Positions 1-7,955 of a DNA stretch of 22,410 nucleotides are shown here, piece by piece (the stretch's first letter is position 1; every line of letters begins with the position of its first letter). The notes beneath the pieces were generated by a model. The model did not search any database. It saw only the letters and a program-made list of their open reading frames with translations, and had not been told where the DNA came from. A program made the translations under genes and the position numbers. The DNA is from Bacteroidaceae bacterium (lineage in GTDB: Bacteria > Bacteroidota > Bacteroidia > Bacteroidales > Bacteroidaceae). The DNA is taken from positions 1 through 22,410 of the forward strand of contig CAAGKZ010000071.1 in the NCBI GenBank assembly GCA_900770665.1, read 5' to 3'.

Positions 1-372
1 AACAACGGCAAGTCAATCAACGATGCAATTGCCAAGATTCGCGCAATCGTTGCCATCCCCGAGGCCGGTGAGGTTTACGAGGGTACAGTACGCAGCGTGA
101 TGCCTTACGGTGCATTCGTTGAGTTCATGCCGGGCAAGGATGGCTTGTTGCACATCTCTGAGATTGACTGGAAGCGTTTCGAGACAATGGAAGAGACAGG
201 CATCAACGAGGGTGACAAGCTCCAGGTTAAGTTGTTGGAGATTGATCCAAAGACAGGCAAGTTCAAGCTCTCTCGCAAAGTTCTCCTTGAGAAGCCCGAG
301 GGTTACGAGGAGCGTGAGCGCCGTCCACGCCGCGAGCGCGAGCCACGTCGTCCTAACAACGACAAGCAGTAA
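1..372 (+). CDS. pnp: Polyribonucleotide nucleotidyltransferase, C-terminal part (partial at window edge)
   Basis: Only the last 123 codons are present; the frame is open from base 1 to the TAA at 370-372. PNPase degrades RNA 3' to 5' using phosphate. The first residues (NNGKSINDAIAKIRAI) match the end of the KH domain, and from about base 67 an S1 RNA-binding domain follows (GEVYEGTVRSVMPYGAFVEF, then GKDGLLHISEIDW). The catalytic RNase PH-like domains lie outside the window. The tail after the S1 domain is very rich in Arg, Glu and Pro (RRPRREREPRRP) and probably unstructured. KH plus S1 order and spacing are those of PNPase; another S1 protein is unlikely because of the KH remnant. A palindromic repeat and then a hairpin terminator follow the stop. 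Confidence 0.93.
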   Translation, partial: NNGKSINDAIAKIRAIVAIPEAGEVYEGTVRSVMPYGAFVEFMPGKDGLLHISEIDWKRFETMEETGINEGDKLQVKLLEIDPKTGKFKLSRKVLLEKPEGYEERERRPRREREPRRPNNDKQ

Positions 373-380
373 TAAATGTA

Positions 381-495
381 AATGACTAAAAAGCGAACTT
401 CTTCGTTACGCTTGTCCTAAAAATCCTCATTTACTTCAAGTAAACTGCGGTTTTTAGGCCTTCACAAGCCTTGAATTTCATCTTTTTATTCATTT
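381..495. repeat. Long imperfect palindromic element after pnp (copy A)
   Basis: The element begins AATGACTAAAAAG (381-393) and ends with its near inverse CTTTTTATTCATTT (482-495), 12 of 13 pairs. Inside is a second inverted pair, GCTTGT (410-415) with ACAAGC (464-469), then CCTAAAAA (416-423) with TTTTTAGG (451-458), and at the centre TTTACTT-C-AAGTAAA (430-444). The stretch can therefore fold almost end to end. A shorter relative with the same ends and the shared block CGTTACGCTTG lies after mutB at 20185-20238. No coding potential. It sits between the pnp stop and the terminator, so it would be transcribed as part of the mRNA tail. Confidence 0.75.
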
Positions 496-504
496 CCATA
501 CAAG

Positions 505-540
505 ATAAGGGTGACTGATACAGTTGCCCTTATTCTTTTT
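505..540 (+). terminator. Rho-independent terminator of pnp
   Basis: Arms 505-517 (ATAAGGGTGACTG) and 521-533 (CAGTTGCCCTTAT) pair over 13 positions, two of them G-U, around the three-base loop ATA. The run TTCTTTTT follows. Position and form fit an intrinsic terminator for pnp, displaced about 130 bp from the stop codon by the palindromic element. Confidence 0.75.
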
Positions 541-627
541 ATATATAAGGTATGGCTGCTGTTACGTTTTCTAGTTAATATTGTTAAAAAAACGGCTTTA
601 CCAGATATATGGAATTTAGATTTTATA

Positions 628-635
628 TATATTCG
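628..635 (+). promoter_or_regulatory. Candidate -7 element of ddh
   Basis: TATATTCG matches the Bacteroidetes -7 consensus TAnnTTTG with one change (C for T), about 25 bases before the ddh ATG. No convincing TTG/TTTG -33 element is seen 19-21 bases upstream, so this is a weak call. Confidence 0.25.
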
Positions 636-660
636 CAGAGTAAATTAAATACATACTTTT

Positions 661-1560
661 ATGAGAAAGATTAGAGCAGCCATAGTAGGTTATGGCAACA
701 TTGGTAAATATACATTGCAGGCGCTCAATGCAGCGCCCGATTTTGAAGTTGCAGGCATTGTTCGCCGTTCGGGCGCCGAGAATCTCCCTGCAGAACTCGA
801 GGGTTATAACGTAGTAAAGGACATCCGCGAACTGGGCGATGTTGACGTTGCTATCTTGGCGACACCTACACGCAGTGTGGAGAAGTACGCAAAGGATATT
901 CTTGCGCTTGGTATAAACACCGTCGACAGTTTCGATATCCATTCTAAAATCCTCGACTTGCGCCGTTCATTGGGCGAGAGCGCCGAAGCCGGCAACGCTG
1001 TTTCAATCATCTCTGCAGGCTGGGACCCGGGCAGCGACTCTGTTGTACGCACACTGTTTGAGGCTATTGCCCCCAAGGGTATCACATATACCAACTTCGG
1101 CCCCGGTATGAGCATGGGACACACCGTTGCCGTAAAGGCTATCGAGGGTGTGAAAGCTGCGCTTTCAATGACCATTCCTGTGGGCACAGGCATACACCGC
1201 CGCATGGTATATGTTGAGATTGAGGAGGGTTACAACTTCAACCAGGTTGCAGCTGCCATAAAGGCCGACCCGTACTTCATTAACGACGAGACACACGTGA
1301 AGGAGGTTCCTTGTGTTGACGACCTGCTCGACATGGGCCACGGTGTTAACCTCACACGCAAGGGCGTGTCGGGAGTAACACAGAACCAGTTGTTCGAGTT
1401 CAACATGCGCATCAACAACCCCGCGCTCACAGCCCAGGTTCTTGTGTGCTGTGCACGTGCAACAATGCGTCAGGCACCGGGTTGCTACACAATGATTGAA
1501 ATTCCGCTCATCGACCTGTTGTATGGCGACAGAGAGCAACATATAGCACATCTTGTATAA
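661..1560 (+). CDS. ddh: meso-Diaminopimelate D-dehydrogenase
   Basis: 299 residues, normal length for the family. The enzyme makes meso-2,6-diaminopimelate from tetrahydrodipicolinate, ammonia and NADPH in one step. It acts in the cytoplasm and supplies both lysine and the peptidoglycan cross-linking residue. The N-terminus carries the dinucleotide-binding fingerprint GYGNIG (residues 10-15). Family-typical blocks follow: SAGWDPGSDSVVRTLFEA, GPGMSMGHTVAVKAI and the C-terminal EIPLIDLLYGDRE. The ATG at 661 places the Rossmann motif at the expected distance, and no upstream in-frame alternative looks better. It is monocistronic, with a terminator just after the stop facing the convergent ZIP gene. 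Family assignment is confident; direction of the reaction in vivo is inferred. Confidence 0.95.
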   Translation: MRKIRAAIVGYGNIGKYTLQALNAAPDFEVAGIVRRSGAENLPAELEGYNVVKDIRELGDVDVAILATPTRSVEKYAKDILALGINTVDSFDIHSKILDLRRSLGESAEAGNAVSIISAGWDPGSDSVVRTLFEAIAPKGITYTNFGPGMSMGHTVAVKAIEGVKAALSMTIPVGTGIHRRMVYVEIEEGYNFNQVAAAIKADPYFINDETHVKEVPCVDDLLDMGHGVNLTRKGVSGVTQNQLFEFNMRINNPALTAQVLVCCARATMRQAPGCYTMIEIPLIDLLYGDREQHIAHLV

Positions 1561-1576
1561 ATTGTGTAAGGCAATA

Positions 1577-1615
1577 ACAAGAGGATGACTTTTTTACTTT
1601 TGGTCATCCTCTTGT
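1577..1615. terminator. Bidirectional terminator between ddh and the ZIP gene
   Basis: Arms 1577-1589 (ACAAGAGGATGAC) and 1603-1615 (GTCATCCTCTTGT) are perfect 13-base inverse copies around a T-rich 13-base loop. A T-rich stretch follows on the + side. It separates the convergent genes and can serve both. The loop contains TTTTACTTTTG, also found in the loop of the terminator after topB. Confidence 0.85.
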
Positions 1616-1685
1616 GTTGTTTTTAATTTTCTGTTTGTCGGCTAATACACATTTCTTTCTTTCTTTTAACTTTCCCGTTTTAACC

Positions 1686-2459
1686 TTACCCCAGGCAACT
1701 GTCGAGTAGCATCATCAGCATAAAACCAACGGCAAAACCGATAGTTCCAATATTGCTGTGCTTGCCCTTTTGCGATGAGGGTATGAGCTCCTCGACAACT
1801 ACATATAGCATTGCGCCTGCAGCGAATGCAAGGAGCAATGGCATTGCTGCTGTGCTGTCCTTAAGTATGAACATTGTGGCAAGTGCTGCAATGGGCTCGA
1901 CAAGTCCCGATGCTGCTCCCCACACGAATGCTTTGCCGGGACTCTTGCCTTCGTTGCGAAGTGGCACGGAGATAATTGCTCCCTCGGGTATGTTCTGTAT
2001 TGCCATACCAATGGACAATGCCAGTGCGCCGGCAAGGGTGAGGTCGGTGTTGCCGCTGAGCACGCCGCCAAAGACTACGCCCACAGCCATTCCCTCGGGG
2101 ATGTTGTGCAGGGCAACGGCAAGTATCATCTTTATTGAACGCGGAAGGCGCGAGTGTGGACCCTCGGGGCGCTTGTCGTCGACGTGCTGGTGGGGTATGA
2201 TGGTATCGAGCAGCAACAAAAAGCACATTCCGGCAGCAAAACCGGCAAGCACCGGCCAGGTGTTGGCGATGCCTTCGCCCACTTGCTCCAATGCGGGTTG
2301 TAGAAGTGACCAGAAGCAGGCTGCCACCATTACGCCCGATGCAAAGCCGAGCATTGCGCTGTTTGTGCGCTCTGTTATCCCTTTGCGCAGCATGAATACG
2401 ATTGATGCGCCAAGTGCTGTTCCCAGGAAGGGTATTGTGAGTCCTATGATTGTTTCCAT
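1686..2459 (-). CDS. ZIP family divalent metal transporter (GufA/ZupT-like)
   Basis: Integral membrane protein of 257 residues that probably imports zinc or another divalent cation into the cytoplasm. About eight hydrophobic segments are visible. The two metal-site helices carry HNIPEG (residues 118-123) and QNIPEG (155-160), the hallmark of the family. A histidine/acid loop PHQHVDD (89-95) precedes them, as is common in ZIP proteins. I chose the ATG whose complement is at 2457-2459. A longer in-frame start at 2555 would add 32 residues unlike a ZIP N-terminus and would lie upstream of the best -7 element. The second site has Gln in place of the first His, as in several GufA-type members. It is convergent with ddh and divergent from purL. 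Metal specificity cannot be read from sequence. Confidence 0.9.
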   Translation of the reverse strand: METIIGLTIPFLGTALGASIVFMLRKGITERTNSAMLGFASGVMVAACFWSLLQPALEQVGEGIANTWPVLAGFAAGMCFLLLLDTIIPHQHVDDKRPEGPHSRLPRSIKMILAVALHNIPEGMAVGVVFGGVLSGNTDLTLAGALALSIGMAIQNIPEGAIISVPLRNEGKSPGKAFVWGAASGLVEPIAALATMFILKDSTAAMPLLLAFAAGAMLYVVVEELIPSSQKGKHSNIGTIGFAVGFMLMMLLDSCLG

Positions 2460-2481
2460 AAATTCTTTGCTGTTTGTAAGA

Positions 2482-2489
2482 CAAAGGTA
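2482..2489 (-). promoter_or_regulatory. Candidate -7 element of the ZIP gene
   Basis: On the minus strand this reads TACCTTTG, a perfect match to TAnnTTTG, 22 bases before the chosen ATG. No TTG lies at the usual 19-21 base distance, so the -33 element is uncertain. The same octamer precedes the endonuclease gene at 15802-15809. Confidence 0.4.
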
Positions 2490-2582
2490 TAAAAAAAGCG
2501 TGTAATAATGTGCTTCTTGCAATAATCTTGCATTGACAGAAACAAATGTTGTCAAAATAACTATAATATTGTTTTTTTTGTT

Positions 2583-2590
2583 TATTTTTG
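2583..2590 (+). promoter_or_regulatory. Candidate -7 element of purL
   Basis: TATTTTTG fits TAnnTTTG and lies in the divergent ZIP-purL spacer. A clear -33 element at the right distance is missing. If used, it gives a purL leader of about 145 bases that includes the GC-rich segment at 2606-2715. Confidence 0.3.
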
Positions 2591-2605
2591 CAATAAGTGT
2601 ATGCG

Positions 2606-2715
2606 TGTCATTCCGGGTGTTGCCGGGAGTTGCAAATGCTGCACTTGCTCCCCTCCGTCACTTTGTGACACCTCCCCTCTGTGAGATGAGAATGGAGGAG
2701 TTGTGTTGGGAGGTA
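2606..2715. other. GC-rich, hairpin-containing segment in the purL leader
   Basis: This part of the 281-bp ZIP-purL spacer differs in composition from its AT-rich surroundings. It starts with TGTCATTCCGG, similar to the ends of the short repeat around topB. It includes the perfect small hairpin GTCAC-TTT-GTGAC (2657-2669) and C-rich and G-rich tracts (CTCCCCTCC at 2648-2656; GGAGGAG at 2694-2700) that could pair. An in-frame reading across it from 2533 has no recognisable protein features. It may be a degenerate dispersed repeat or a leader structure; the sequence alone does not decide. Confidence 0.35.
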
Positions 2716-2740
2716 ACTGCATAAAACAAACATCATATAT

Positions 2741-5700
2741 ATGATTTACTTTTTTAGTACACAGGGTGGTTCGGTAATTGCTACCCAGACAAAGAACGTT
2801 TTGACAGCCGAGGATGTTGAAAAACTCTGCTGGCTGTATGGTGAGGCTACTTTGGTCGATGGCGAGACTGTCAAAGGCTTTTTCGTTGGTCCACGTCGTG
2901 AAATGATTACTCCTTGGAGTACCAATGCTGTGGAGATTACCCAGAATATGGGTCTTTGCGGTATTCAGCGCATTGAGGAGTATTTCGAGGTGGAGAACGA
3001 GGATGCCGAGTATGACCCCATGCTGCAGCGCATGTACAAGGGACTCGACCAGGAGATATTCACTGTTGACATTGAGCCAAAGCCAATAGAATTCATCGAG
3101 GATTTGGAGAGCTACAACGAGCAGGAGGGTCTTGCTCTTTCAAAGGAGGAGATTGACTATCTGCACCGTGTAGAGGGTGAACTTGGTCGCAAACTCACCG
3201 ACAGCGAGGTGTTCGGTTTTGCACAGATCAACTCGGAGCACTGCCGTCACAAAATTTTCGGCGGTACATTCATCATCGACGGCGAGGAGATGCCGTCATC
3301 GCTCTTTGCGATGATTAAGCGCACTACAAACGAGAACCGCAACAGCATCATCTCTGCTTATAAGGACAACGTTGCCTTTGCGCAGGGTCCTGTTGTCGAG
3401 CAGTTCGCGCCTGCCGACCACTCAATCCCCGACTATTTCGTAATCAAGGATATTGAGACTGTAATCTCGCTCAAGGCCGAGACTCACAACTTCCCCACAA
3501 CCGTTGAGCCTTTCAATGGCGCATCTACAGGTACAGGTGGTGAAATCCGCGACCGTATGGGTGGCGGTAAGGGCTCATGGCCAATCGCCGGTACTGCAGT
3601 CTATATGACATCATATCCACGTACATACAACGACCGCAAGTGGGAGGAGCTTCTTCCTGTACGCAACTGGTTGTACCAGACACCTGAGCAGATTCTGACA
3701 AAGGCGTCAAACGGTGCTTCTGATTTCGGTAACAAGTTCGGTCAGCCACTTATCTGCGGTTCTGTGCTTACATTCGAGCACGCCGAGAATAATGAGGTCT
3801 ATGGCTATGACAAGGTTATCATGCTTGCCGGTGGTGTGGGCTACGGTACACGCCGCGACTGCCTCAAGGGTGCTCCCGAGCCGGGCAACAAGGTTATTGT
3901 GATGGGTGGTGACAACTACCGCATAGGTCTTGGTGGCGGTTCGGTGTCATCGGTTGATACAGGCCGTTACTCATCGGGTATTGAGTTGAACGCTGTGCAG
4001 CGTGCCAATGCCGAGATGCAGAAGCGTGCATACAATGTTGTGCGTGCGCTTTGCGAGGACGAGACAAACCCCGTCGTTTCAATCCACGACCACGGTTCGG
4101 CAGGTCACGTGAACTGCTTGTCCGAGCTTGTTGAGGAGTGCGGTGGTGTAATCAACATGGCGAACTTGCCTGTAGGTGACAGCACACTCTCGGCAAAGGA
4201 AATCATTGCCAACGAGTCACAGGAGCGCATGGGCTTGCTCATCAAGGAGGATGCCATTGAGTACGTACGCAAGGTTGCCGAGCGTGAGCGTGCTCCAATG
4301 TACGTTGTAGGTGAGACAACAGGTGATGCCCGTTTCGCTTTCGAGCAGGCCGACGGTGTTCGTCCTTTCGACCTATCGGTTAGCCAGATGTTCGGTTCTT
4401 CACCAAAGACATATATGGTCGACAAGACCGTTGAGCGCCACTACAAGGATGCCGAGTATGACGCAGAGAATATTGAGGAGTACTTGACCGATGTTCTGCG
4501 CCTTGAGGCTGTTGCTTGTAAGGATTGGCTCACAAACAAGGTCGACCGCTCGGTGACAGGCAAGATTGCCCGTCAGCAGTGCCAGGGTGAGATTCAGTTG
4601 CCGCTAAGCGACTGCGGTGTGGTAACACTCGACTACCGTGGCAAGCAGGGTATTGCAACATCTATCGGTCACGCGCCACAGGCCGGCCTTGCCGACCCTG
4701 CAAAGGGTTCAGTGCTTGCTGTGTCCGAGGCTTTGACAAACATTGTGCTTGCTCCGCTTGCAAACGGCATAAAGAGCATCTCTCTCAGCGCCAACTGGAT
4801 GTGGCCTTGCCGCTCACAGGAGGGTGAGGATGCACGTCTCTACCGTGGTGTAGAGGCACTCAGCGATTTCTGCTGCGATCTCAAGATTAACGTACCTACA
4901 GGTAAGGACTCTTTGTCAATGACACAGAAGTACCCCGACGGAACAAAGGTAATCAGCCCGGGAACAGTTATTGTATCTGCCGGCGGTGAGGTATCGGATG
5001 TCCGCAAGGTGGTATCTCCCGTGATGGTCAACGAGCCAAAGAGTGCTTTCTATCATATTGACTTCAGCTTCGATCACTTGCGTCTTGGCGGTTCTGCTTT
5101 TGCGCAGACCCTCAACTGCATTGGCGACGATGTTCCAACAGTTGCAAATCCCGAATATTTTGCCGAGGCATTCGACGCTGTTCAGCGCCTTGTGAAGGAG
5201 GGTCTTGTACTTGCCGGTCACGACGTTTCGGCCGGTGGTCTCATCACCACATTGCTCGAGATGTGTTTCGCAAACACAACAGGCGGTATGGAAATTGACC
5301 TCAACGGTGTTGTTGAGAAGGATATCGTGAAGTTGCTGTTTGCCGAGAACCCTGCATTGGTAATTCAGGTTGCCGACAGGAACAAGTGCCGCATGCAGGA
5401 GATTCTTGACGAGGCAGGTATCTGTTTCGTGAAGATTGGTACTCCTTGCGAGAAGCGCCACATTGCAGTTGCAAAGGAGAAGCGCACACGTCTGTTCGAC
5501 ATCGACCACTACCGCGATGTATGGTACGACAGCTCATACCTCATGGACCTAAAGCAGAGCTTCAACGGCTGTGCAAGCGAGCGTCTGCAGAACTACAAGA
5601 ACCAGCCTTTGCGTTTCCGTCTGCCTTCACGCTTCAGCGGTATGTTGAAGGATTACGGCATGTCGGCCGACCGTCGCGAGAATTCGGGTGTACGTGCGGC

Positions 5701-6445
5701 AATCATCCGCGAGAAGGGTACAAACGGCGAGCGTGAGATGGCATACGCTATGCACCTTGCAGGCTTCGATGTTAAGGACGTTACAATGACCGACCTTATC
5801 AGCGGCCGCGAGACACTCGACGAGGTGAACTTCATCGTATTCTGCGGTGGTTTCTCTAACTCCGACGTTCTTGGTTCAGCAAAGGGTTGGGCCGGTGGCT
5901 TCCTCTTCAATCCAAAGGCAAAGGCTGCTCTCGACCGCTTCTATCAGCGTGAGGACACATTGTCACTGGGTATCTGCAACGGTTGCCAGCTGATGATGGA
6001 GCTTAACCTCATCAACCCCGAGTTCGAGGAGCGCGGCCGCATGTTGCACAACAACTCACACAAGTTCGAGTCTTCGTTCGTGGGCGTGAATATCCCCGAG
6101 AACAACAGCGTTCTCTTCGGTTCGCTCTCTAACAGCCGTCTTGGTGTTTGGGTTGCTCACGGCGAGGGTAAGTTCTCACTCCCATACGATGCCGAGAAGT
6201 ACAACATCGTGGCACAGTATGCATACGAGGGCTATCCTGCGAACCCCAACGGTTCAGACTTCAACGTTGCAGCCCTTGCAAGCGCAAACGGCCGTCACGT
6301 TGCAATGATGCCTCACCCCGAGCGTGCAATCTTCCCATGGCAGTGTGCTACATATCCGGCTAACCGTTTGGCCGATGATGTGACACCTTGGATTGAGATT
6401 TTCCGCAACGCTTATAACTGGGTAGCAGAGAGAACTGAAAAGTGA
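2741..6445 (+). CDS. purL: Phosphoribosylformylglycinamidine synthase (FGAM synthase, large single-chain form)
   Basis: 1234 residues, the large PurL in which synthetase and glutaminase are fused. It converts FGAR, ATP and glutamine to FGAM in step four of purine synthesis. The N-terminal part holds GPRREMITPWSTNAVEITQN and NSEHCRHKIF. The synthetase half shows LKAETHNFPTTVEPFNGAS and GTGGEIRDRMGGGKGSWPI, ATP/substrate-loop signatures. A second AIRS-like half includes NVPTGKDSLSM and LAGHDVSAGGL. The C-terminal class I glutaminase has the nucleophile Cys1079 (LGICNGCQLM), with His1192 and Glu1194 in PHPER. The ATG at 2741 fits the Bacteroidetes-type N-terminus. The final codons (TEK then TGA) fall in the AACTGAAAAGTGAAAACT string that opens the downstream repeats, so the extreme tail seems rewritten by the repeat. 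Confidence 0.97.
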   Translation: MIYFFSTQGGSVIATQTKNVLTAEDVEKLCWLYGEATLVDGETVKGFFVGPRREMITPWSTNAVEITQNMGLCGIQRIEEYFEVENEDAEYDPMLQRMYKGLDQEIFTVDIEPKPIEFIEDLESYNEQEGLALSKEEIDYLHRVEGELGRKLTDSEVFGFAQINSEHCRHKIFGGTFIIDGEEMPSSLFAMIKRTTNENRNSIISAYKDNVAFAQGPVVEQFAPADHSIPDYFVIKDIETVISLKAETHNFPTTVEPFNGASTGTGGEIRDRMGGGKGSWPIAGTAVYMTSYPRTYNDRKWEELLPVRNWLYQTPEQILTKASNGASDFGNKFGQPLICGSVLTFEHAENNEVYGYDKVIMLAGGVGYGTRRDCLKGAPEPGNKVIVMGGDNYRIGLGGGSVSSVDTGRYSSGIELNAVQRANAEMQKRAYNVVRALCEDETNPVVSIHDHGSAGHVNCLSELVEECGGVINMANLPVGDSTLSAKEIIANESQERMGLLIKEDAIEYVRKVAERERAPMYVVGETTGDARFAFEQADGVRPFDLSVSQMFGSSPKTYMVDKTVERHYKDAEYDAENIEEYLTDVLRLEAVACKDWLTNKVDRSVTGKIARQQCQGEIQLPLSDCGVVTLDYRGKQGIATSIGHAPQAGLADPAKGSVLAVSEALTNIVLAPLANGIKSISLSANWMWPCRSQEGEDARLYRGVEALSDFCCDLKINVPTGKDSLSMTQKYPDGTKVISPGTVIVSAGGEVSDVRKVVSPVMVNEPKSAFYHIDFSFDHLRLGGSAFAQTLNCIGDDVPTVANPEYFAEAFDAVQRLVKEGLVLAGHDVSAGGLITTLLEMCFANTTGGMEIDLNGVVEKDIVKLLFAENPALVIQVADRNKCRMQEILDEAGICFVKIGTPCEKRHIAVAKEKRTRLFDIDHYRDVWYDSSYLMDLKQSFNGCASERLQNYKNQPLRFRLPSRFSGMLKDYGMSADRRENSGVRAAIIREKGTNGEREMAYAMHLAGFDVKDVTMTDLISGRETLDEVNFIVFCGGFSNSDVLGSAKGWAGGFLFNPKAKAALDRFYQREDTLSLGICNGCQLMMELNLINPEFEERGRMLHNNSHKFESSFVGVNIPENNSVLFGSLSNSRLGVWVAHGEGKFSLPYDAEKYNIVAQYAYEGYPANPNGSDFNVAALASANGRHVAMMPHPERAIFPWQCATYPANRLADDVTPWIEIFRNAYNWVAERTEK

Positions 6446-6735
6446 AAACTGAAAGGTGAAAACTTGTGCAAGCGAGTGGGCGGAAATTTATTTACGCACG
6501 CAATGAGCGCAGCCAAGTTTCAAGCACAGAAGTGTGGTTAAAGCTAAGTGCAAGCGAGTGGGCGGAAATTTATTTACGCACGCAATGAGCGCAGCCAAGT
6601 TTCAAGCACACGAAGTGTGGTTAAAACTGAAAGGTTAAAACTGAAAACTGAGAACTAACGCAAGCGAGTGGGCGGAAATTTATTTACGCACGCAATGAGC
6701 GCAGCCAAGTTTCAAGCACACGAAGCGTGGTTAAA
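6434..6735. repeat. Array of three near-identical 76-bp repeats after purL
   Basis: Copies lie at 6468-6542, 6550-6625 and 6660-6735. Each opens GCAAGCGAGTGGGCGGAAAT and ends in the small hairpin CACAC-GAA-GTGTG plus GGTTAAA. Copy 1 lacks one C in the hairpin; copy 3 has one T-to-C change there; otherwise they agree. The spacers, and the sequence before copy 1, carry the motif AACTGAAAGGT(G/T)AAAACT, so the true repeating unit is probably this motif plus the 76-mer. No coding potential and no CRISPR-like unique spacers. The array fills most of the 386-bp purL-chrA spacer. Confidence 0.9.
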
Positions 6736-6757
6736 AGTGATAAAGTAAACTAATGAT

Positions 6758-6810
6758 AATTAAGGGGAATTAAGGAACATTAATGTACTTTAGTTCTCCT
6801 TAATTTCTTT
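6758..6810 (+). terminator. Possible terminator/attenuator hairpin before chrA
   Basis: AATTAAGGGGAA (6758-6769) can pair with TTCTCCTTAATT (6794-6805), one pair being G-U, followed by TCTTT. A second overlapping left arm, AATTAAGGAAC (6768-6778), can compete for the same right arm, so two folds are possible. It could end the purL transcript beyond the repeats, or act in the chrA leader, since the chrA start codon is 26 bases after the right arm. Confidence 0.45.
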
Positions 6811-6831
6811 ATAAATTTAAACAACTTCTTA

Positions 6832-7377
6832 ATGCCAACTTCCCTTTTAAAACTCTTTACTACATTCTTCCGCATTGGGCTTTTTACCTTTGGCGGCGGG
6901 TATGCCATGATACCGCTCATTGAGAGCGATGTGGTTGAGCGTAACCGTTGGGTCGAGAAGACCGATTTTGTTGACTTGTTGGCTGTGGCGCAGTCGGCAC
7001 CAGGTGTGTTTGCCGTCAATATGGCGGTGTTCATCGGATACAGGCAACGTGGCGTGGCCGGTGCGTTGGCAGCGGCATTCGGCTGTGTGTTACCGTCGGT
7101 AATCATCATATTGCTAATAGCACTGTTTTTCCGCCAGTTCCGCCACATCGAGGTGGTGAACAACGTGTTCAAGGGGTTGCGTCCTGCGGTGGTTGCTCTT
7201 ATTGCCGTGCCGGTATTCAACGTTGCAAAGAGTGCAAAGGTGGGGTGGACGATGGCGTGGATTCCCGTGCTGTCGGCACTGTTAATTGTGGCATTCGGTG
7301 TGTCGCCGGTTTTTGTGATTCTTGTTGCCGGTATTGCCGGTTTTCTGTGGGGTAAAATAGGGAGGGCTGAACGATGA
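6832..7377 (+). CDS. chrA: Chromate transporter family protein, first half-size subunit
   Basis: 181 residues, a half-size member of the CHR (ChrA) family. Long ChrA proteins hold two such halves fused. The family signature is clear near the N-terminus: FRIGLFTFGGGYAMIP, followed by AQSAPGVFAVNMAVFIGYR and a later LRPAVVALIAVPVF block. Several hydrophobic helices make it an inner-membrane protein. ATG at 6832 is the only sensible start, directly before the signature. It overlaps the next gene by four bases (ATGA), so the two are translationally coupled and probably form a heteromeric pore. Characterised relatives export chromate; in gut Bacteroidales the natural substrate is unknown, so substrate is inference only. 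Confidence 0.9.
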   Translation: MPTSLLKLFTTFFRIGLFTFGGGYAMIPLIESDVVERNRWVEKTDFVDLLAVAQSAPGVFAVNMAVFIGYRQRGVAGALAAAFGCVLPSVIIILLIALFFRQFRHIEVVNNVFKGLRPAVVALIAVPVFNVAKSAKVGWTMAWIPVLSALLIVAFGVSPVFVILVAGIAGFLWGKIGRAER

Positions 7378-7955
7378 TATTTTTTGAACTTTTCTGCTCG
7401 TTCCTTATGATTGGTCTCTTCTCTTTTGGAGGCGGCTATGGCATGCTCTCTGTGATTCAGGGCGAGGTGGTGACACACCATGCATGGCTCACTGCTGCCG
7501 AATTTACCGATATTGTGGCGGTGAGTCAGATGACACCCGGTCCCATCGGTATCAACTCTGCCACTTATGTGGGTTACACTGCGGTGTTCAATGCCACCGG
7601 CAGTGAGGCTTTGGCTGTGCTTGGTTCATTGACAGCTTCGCTTGCCGTGATGTTGCCCTCGATTGTGCTCATGCTCATTGTGAGCCGTTTCTTCATGAAA
7701 TACAGCAAGCACAGGAATGTGGAGGCGGTGTTCCGCCTGTTGCGCCCTGCTGTGGTGGGCTTGATTGCATCGGCTGCGTTATTGCTCATGACCGAGGAGA
7801 ACTTCGGTTCGCCTACTGAAACCCCGTTGCAGTTCTGGGTTAGCGTCGCGCTGTTTGTGGCAGCATTCGTCGCAATGAAATTCTTTAAGGTAAGTCCGAT
7901 ACTGATATTGCTGCTTGCCGGAATATTTGGAGGTGTTTTTTATAGTCTTATATAA
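7374..7955 (+). CDS. chrA: Chromate transporter family protein, second half-size subunit
   Basis: 193 residues, partner of the preceding half. The same family blocks recur: LMIGLFSFGGGYGMLSVIQ near the N-terminus, then SQMTPGPIGINSATYVGY and LRPAVVGLIASAALLL, with a hydrophobic C-terminal end. The ATG at 7374 is inside the ATGA overlap with the upstream stop. Both halves have complete N-terminal signatures and distinct sequences, so this is a true gene pair, not one gene split by a frameshift. The gene ends directly at a 17-bp perfect hairpin shared with convergent DNA. Confidence 0.9.
   Translation: MIFFELFCSFLMIGLFSFGGGYGMLSVIQGEVVTHHAWLTAAEFTDIVAVSQMTPGPIGINSATYVGYTAVFNATGSEALAVLGSLTASLAVMLPSIVLMLIVSRFFMKYSKHRNVEAVFRLLRPAVVGLIASAALLLMTEENFGSPTETPLQFWVSVALFVAAFVAMKFFKVSPILILLLAGIFGGVFYSLI

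Noticed and set aside
1753..2505. 250-codon open frame on the plus strand across the ZIP gene
   Set aside because: Antisense to the ZIP transporter, which has strong motifs. The plus-strand product is Ser/Ala/Pro-rich and resembles nothing.
2533..2724. 63-codon open frame before purL that could be a leader peptide
   Set aside because: Starts with a poly-T-derived hydrophobic run and continues through the GC-rich leader block. No ribosome site or conserved look; likely chance.
6468..6735. CRISPR-like array
   Set aside because: Repeats are 76 bp, only three, with spacers of 7 and 34 bp that are themselves related low-complexity motifs; no cas genes nearby.
6832..7955. Single long ChrA gene broken by a frameshift
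   Set aside because: Each half has its own complete N-terminal signature, and the halves meet in an ATGA overlap, as expected of true two-gene chromate transporters.
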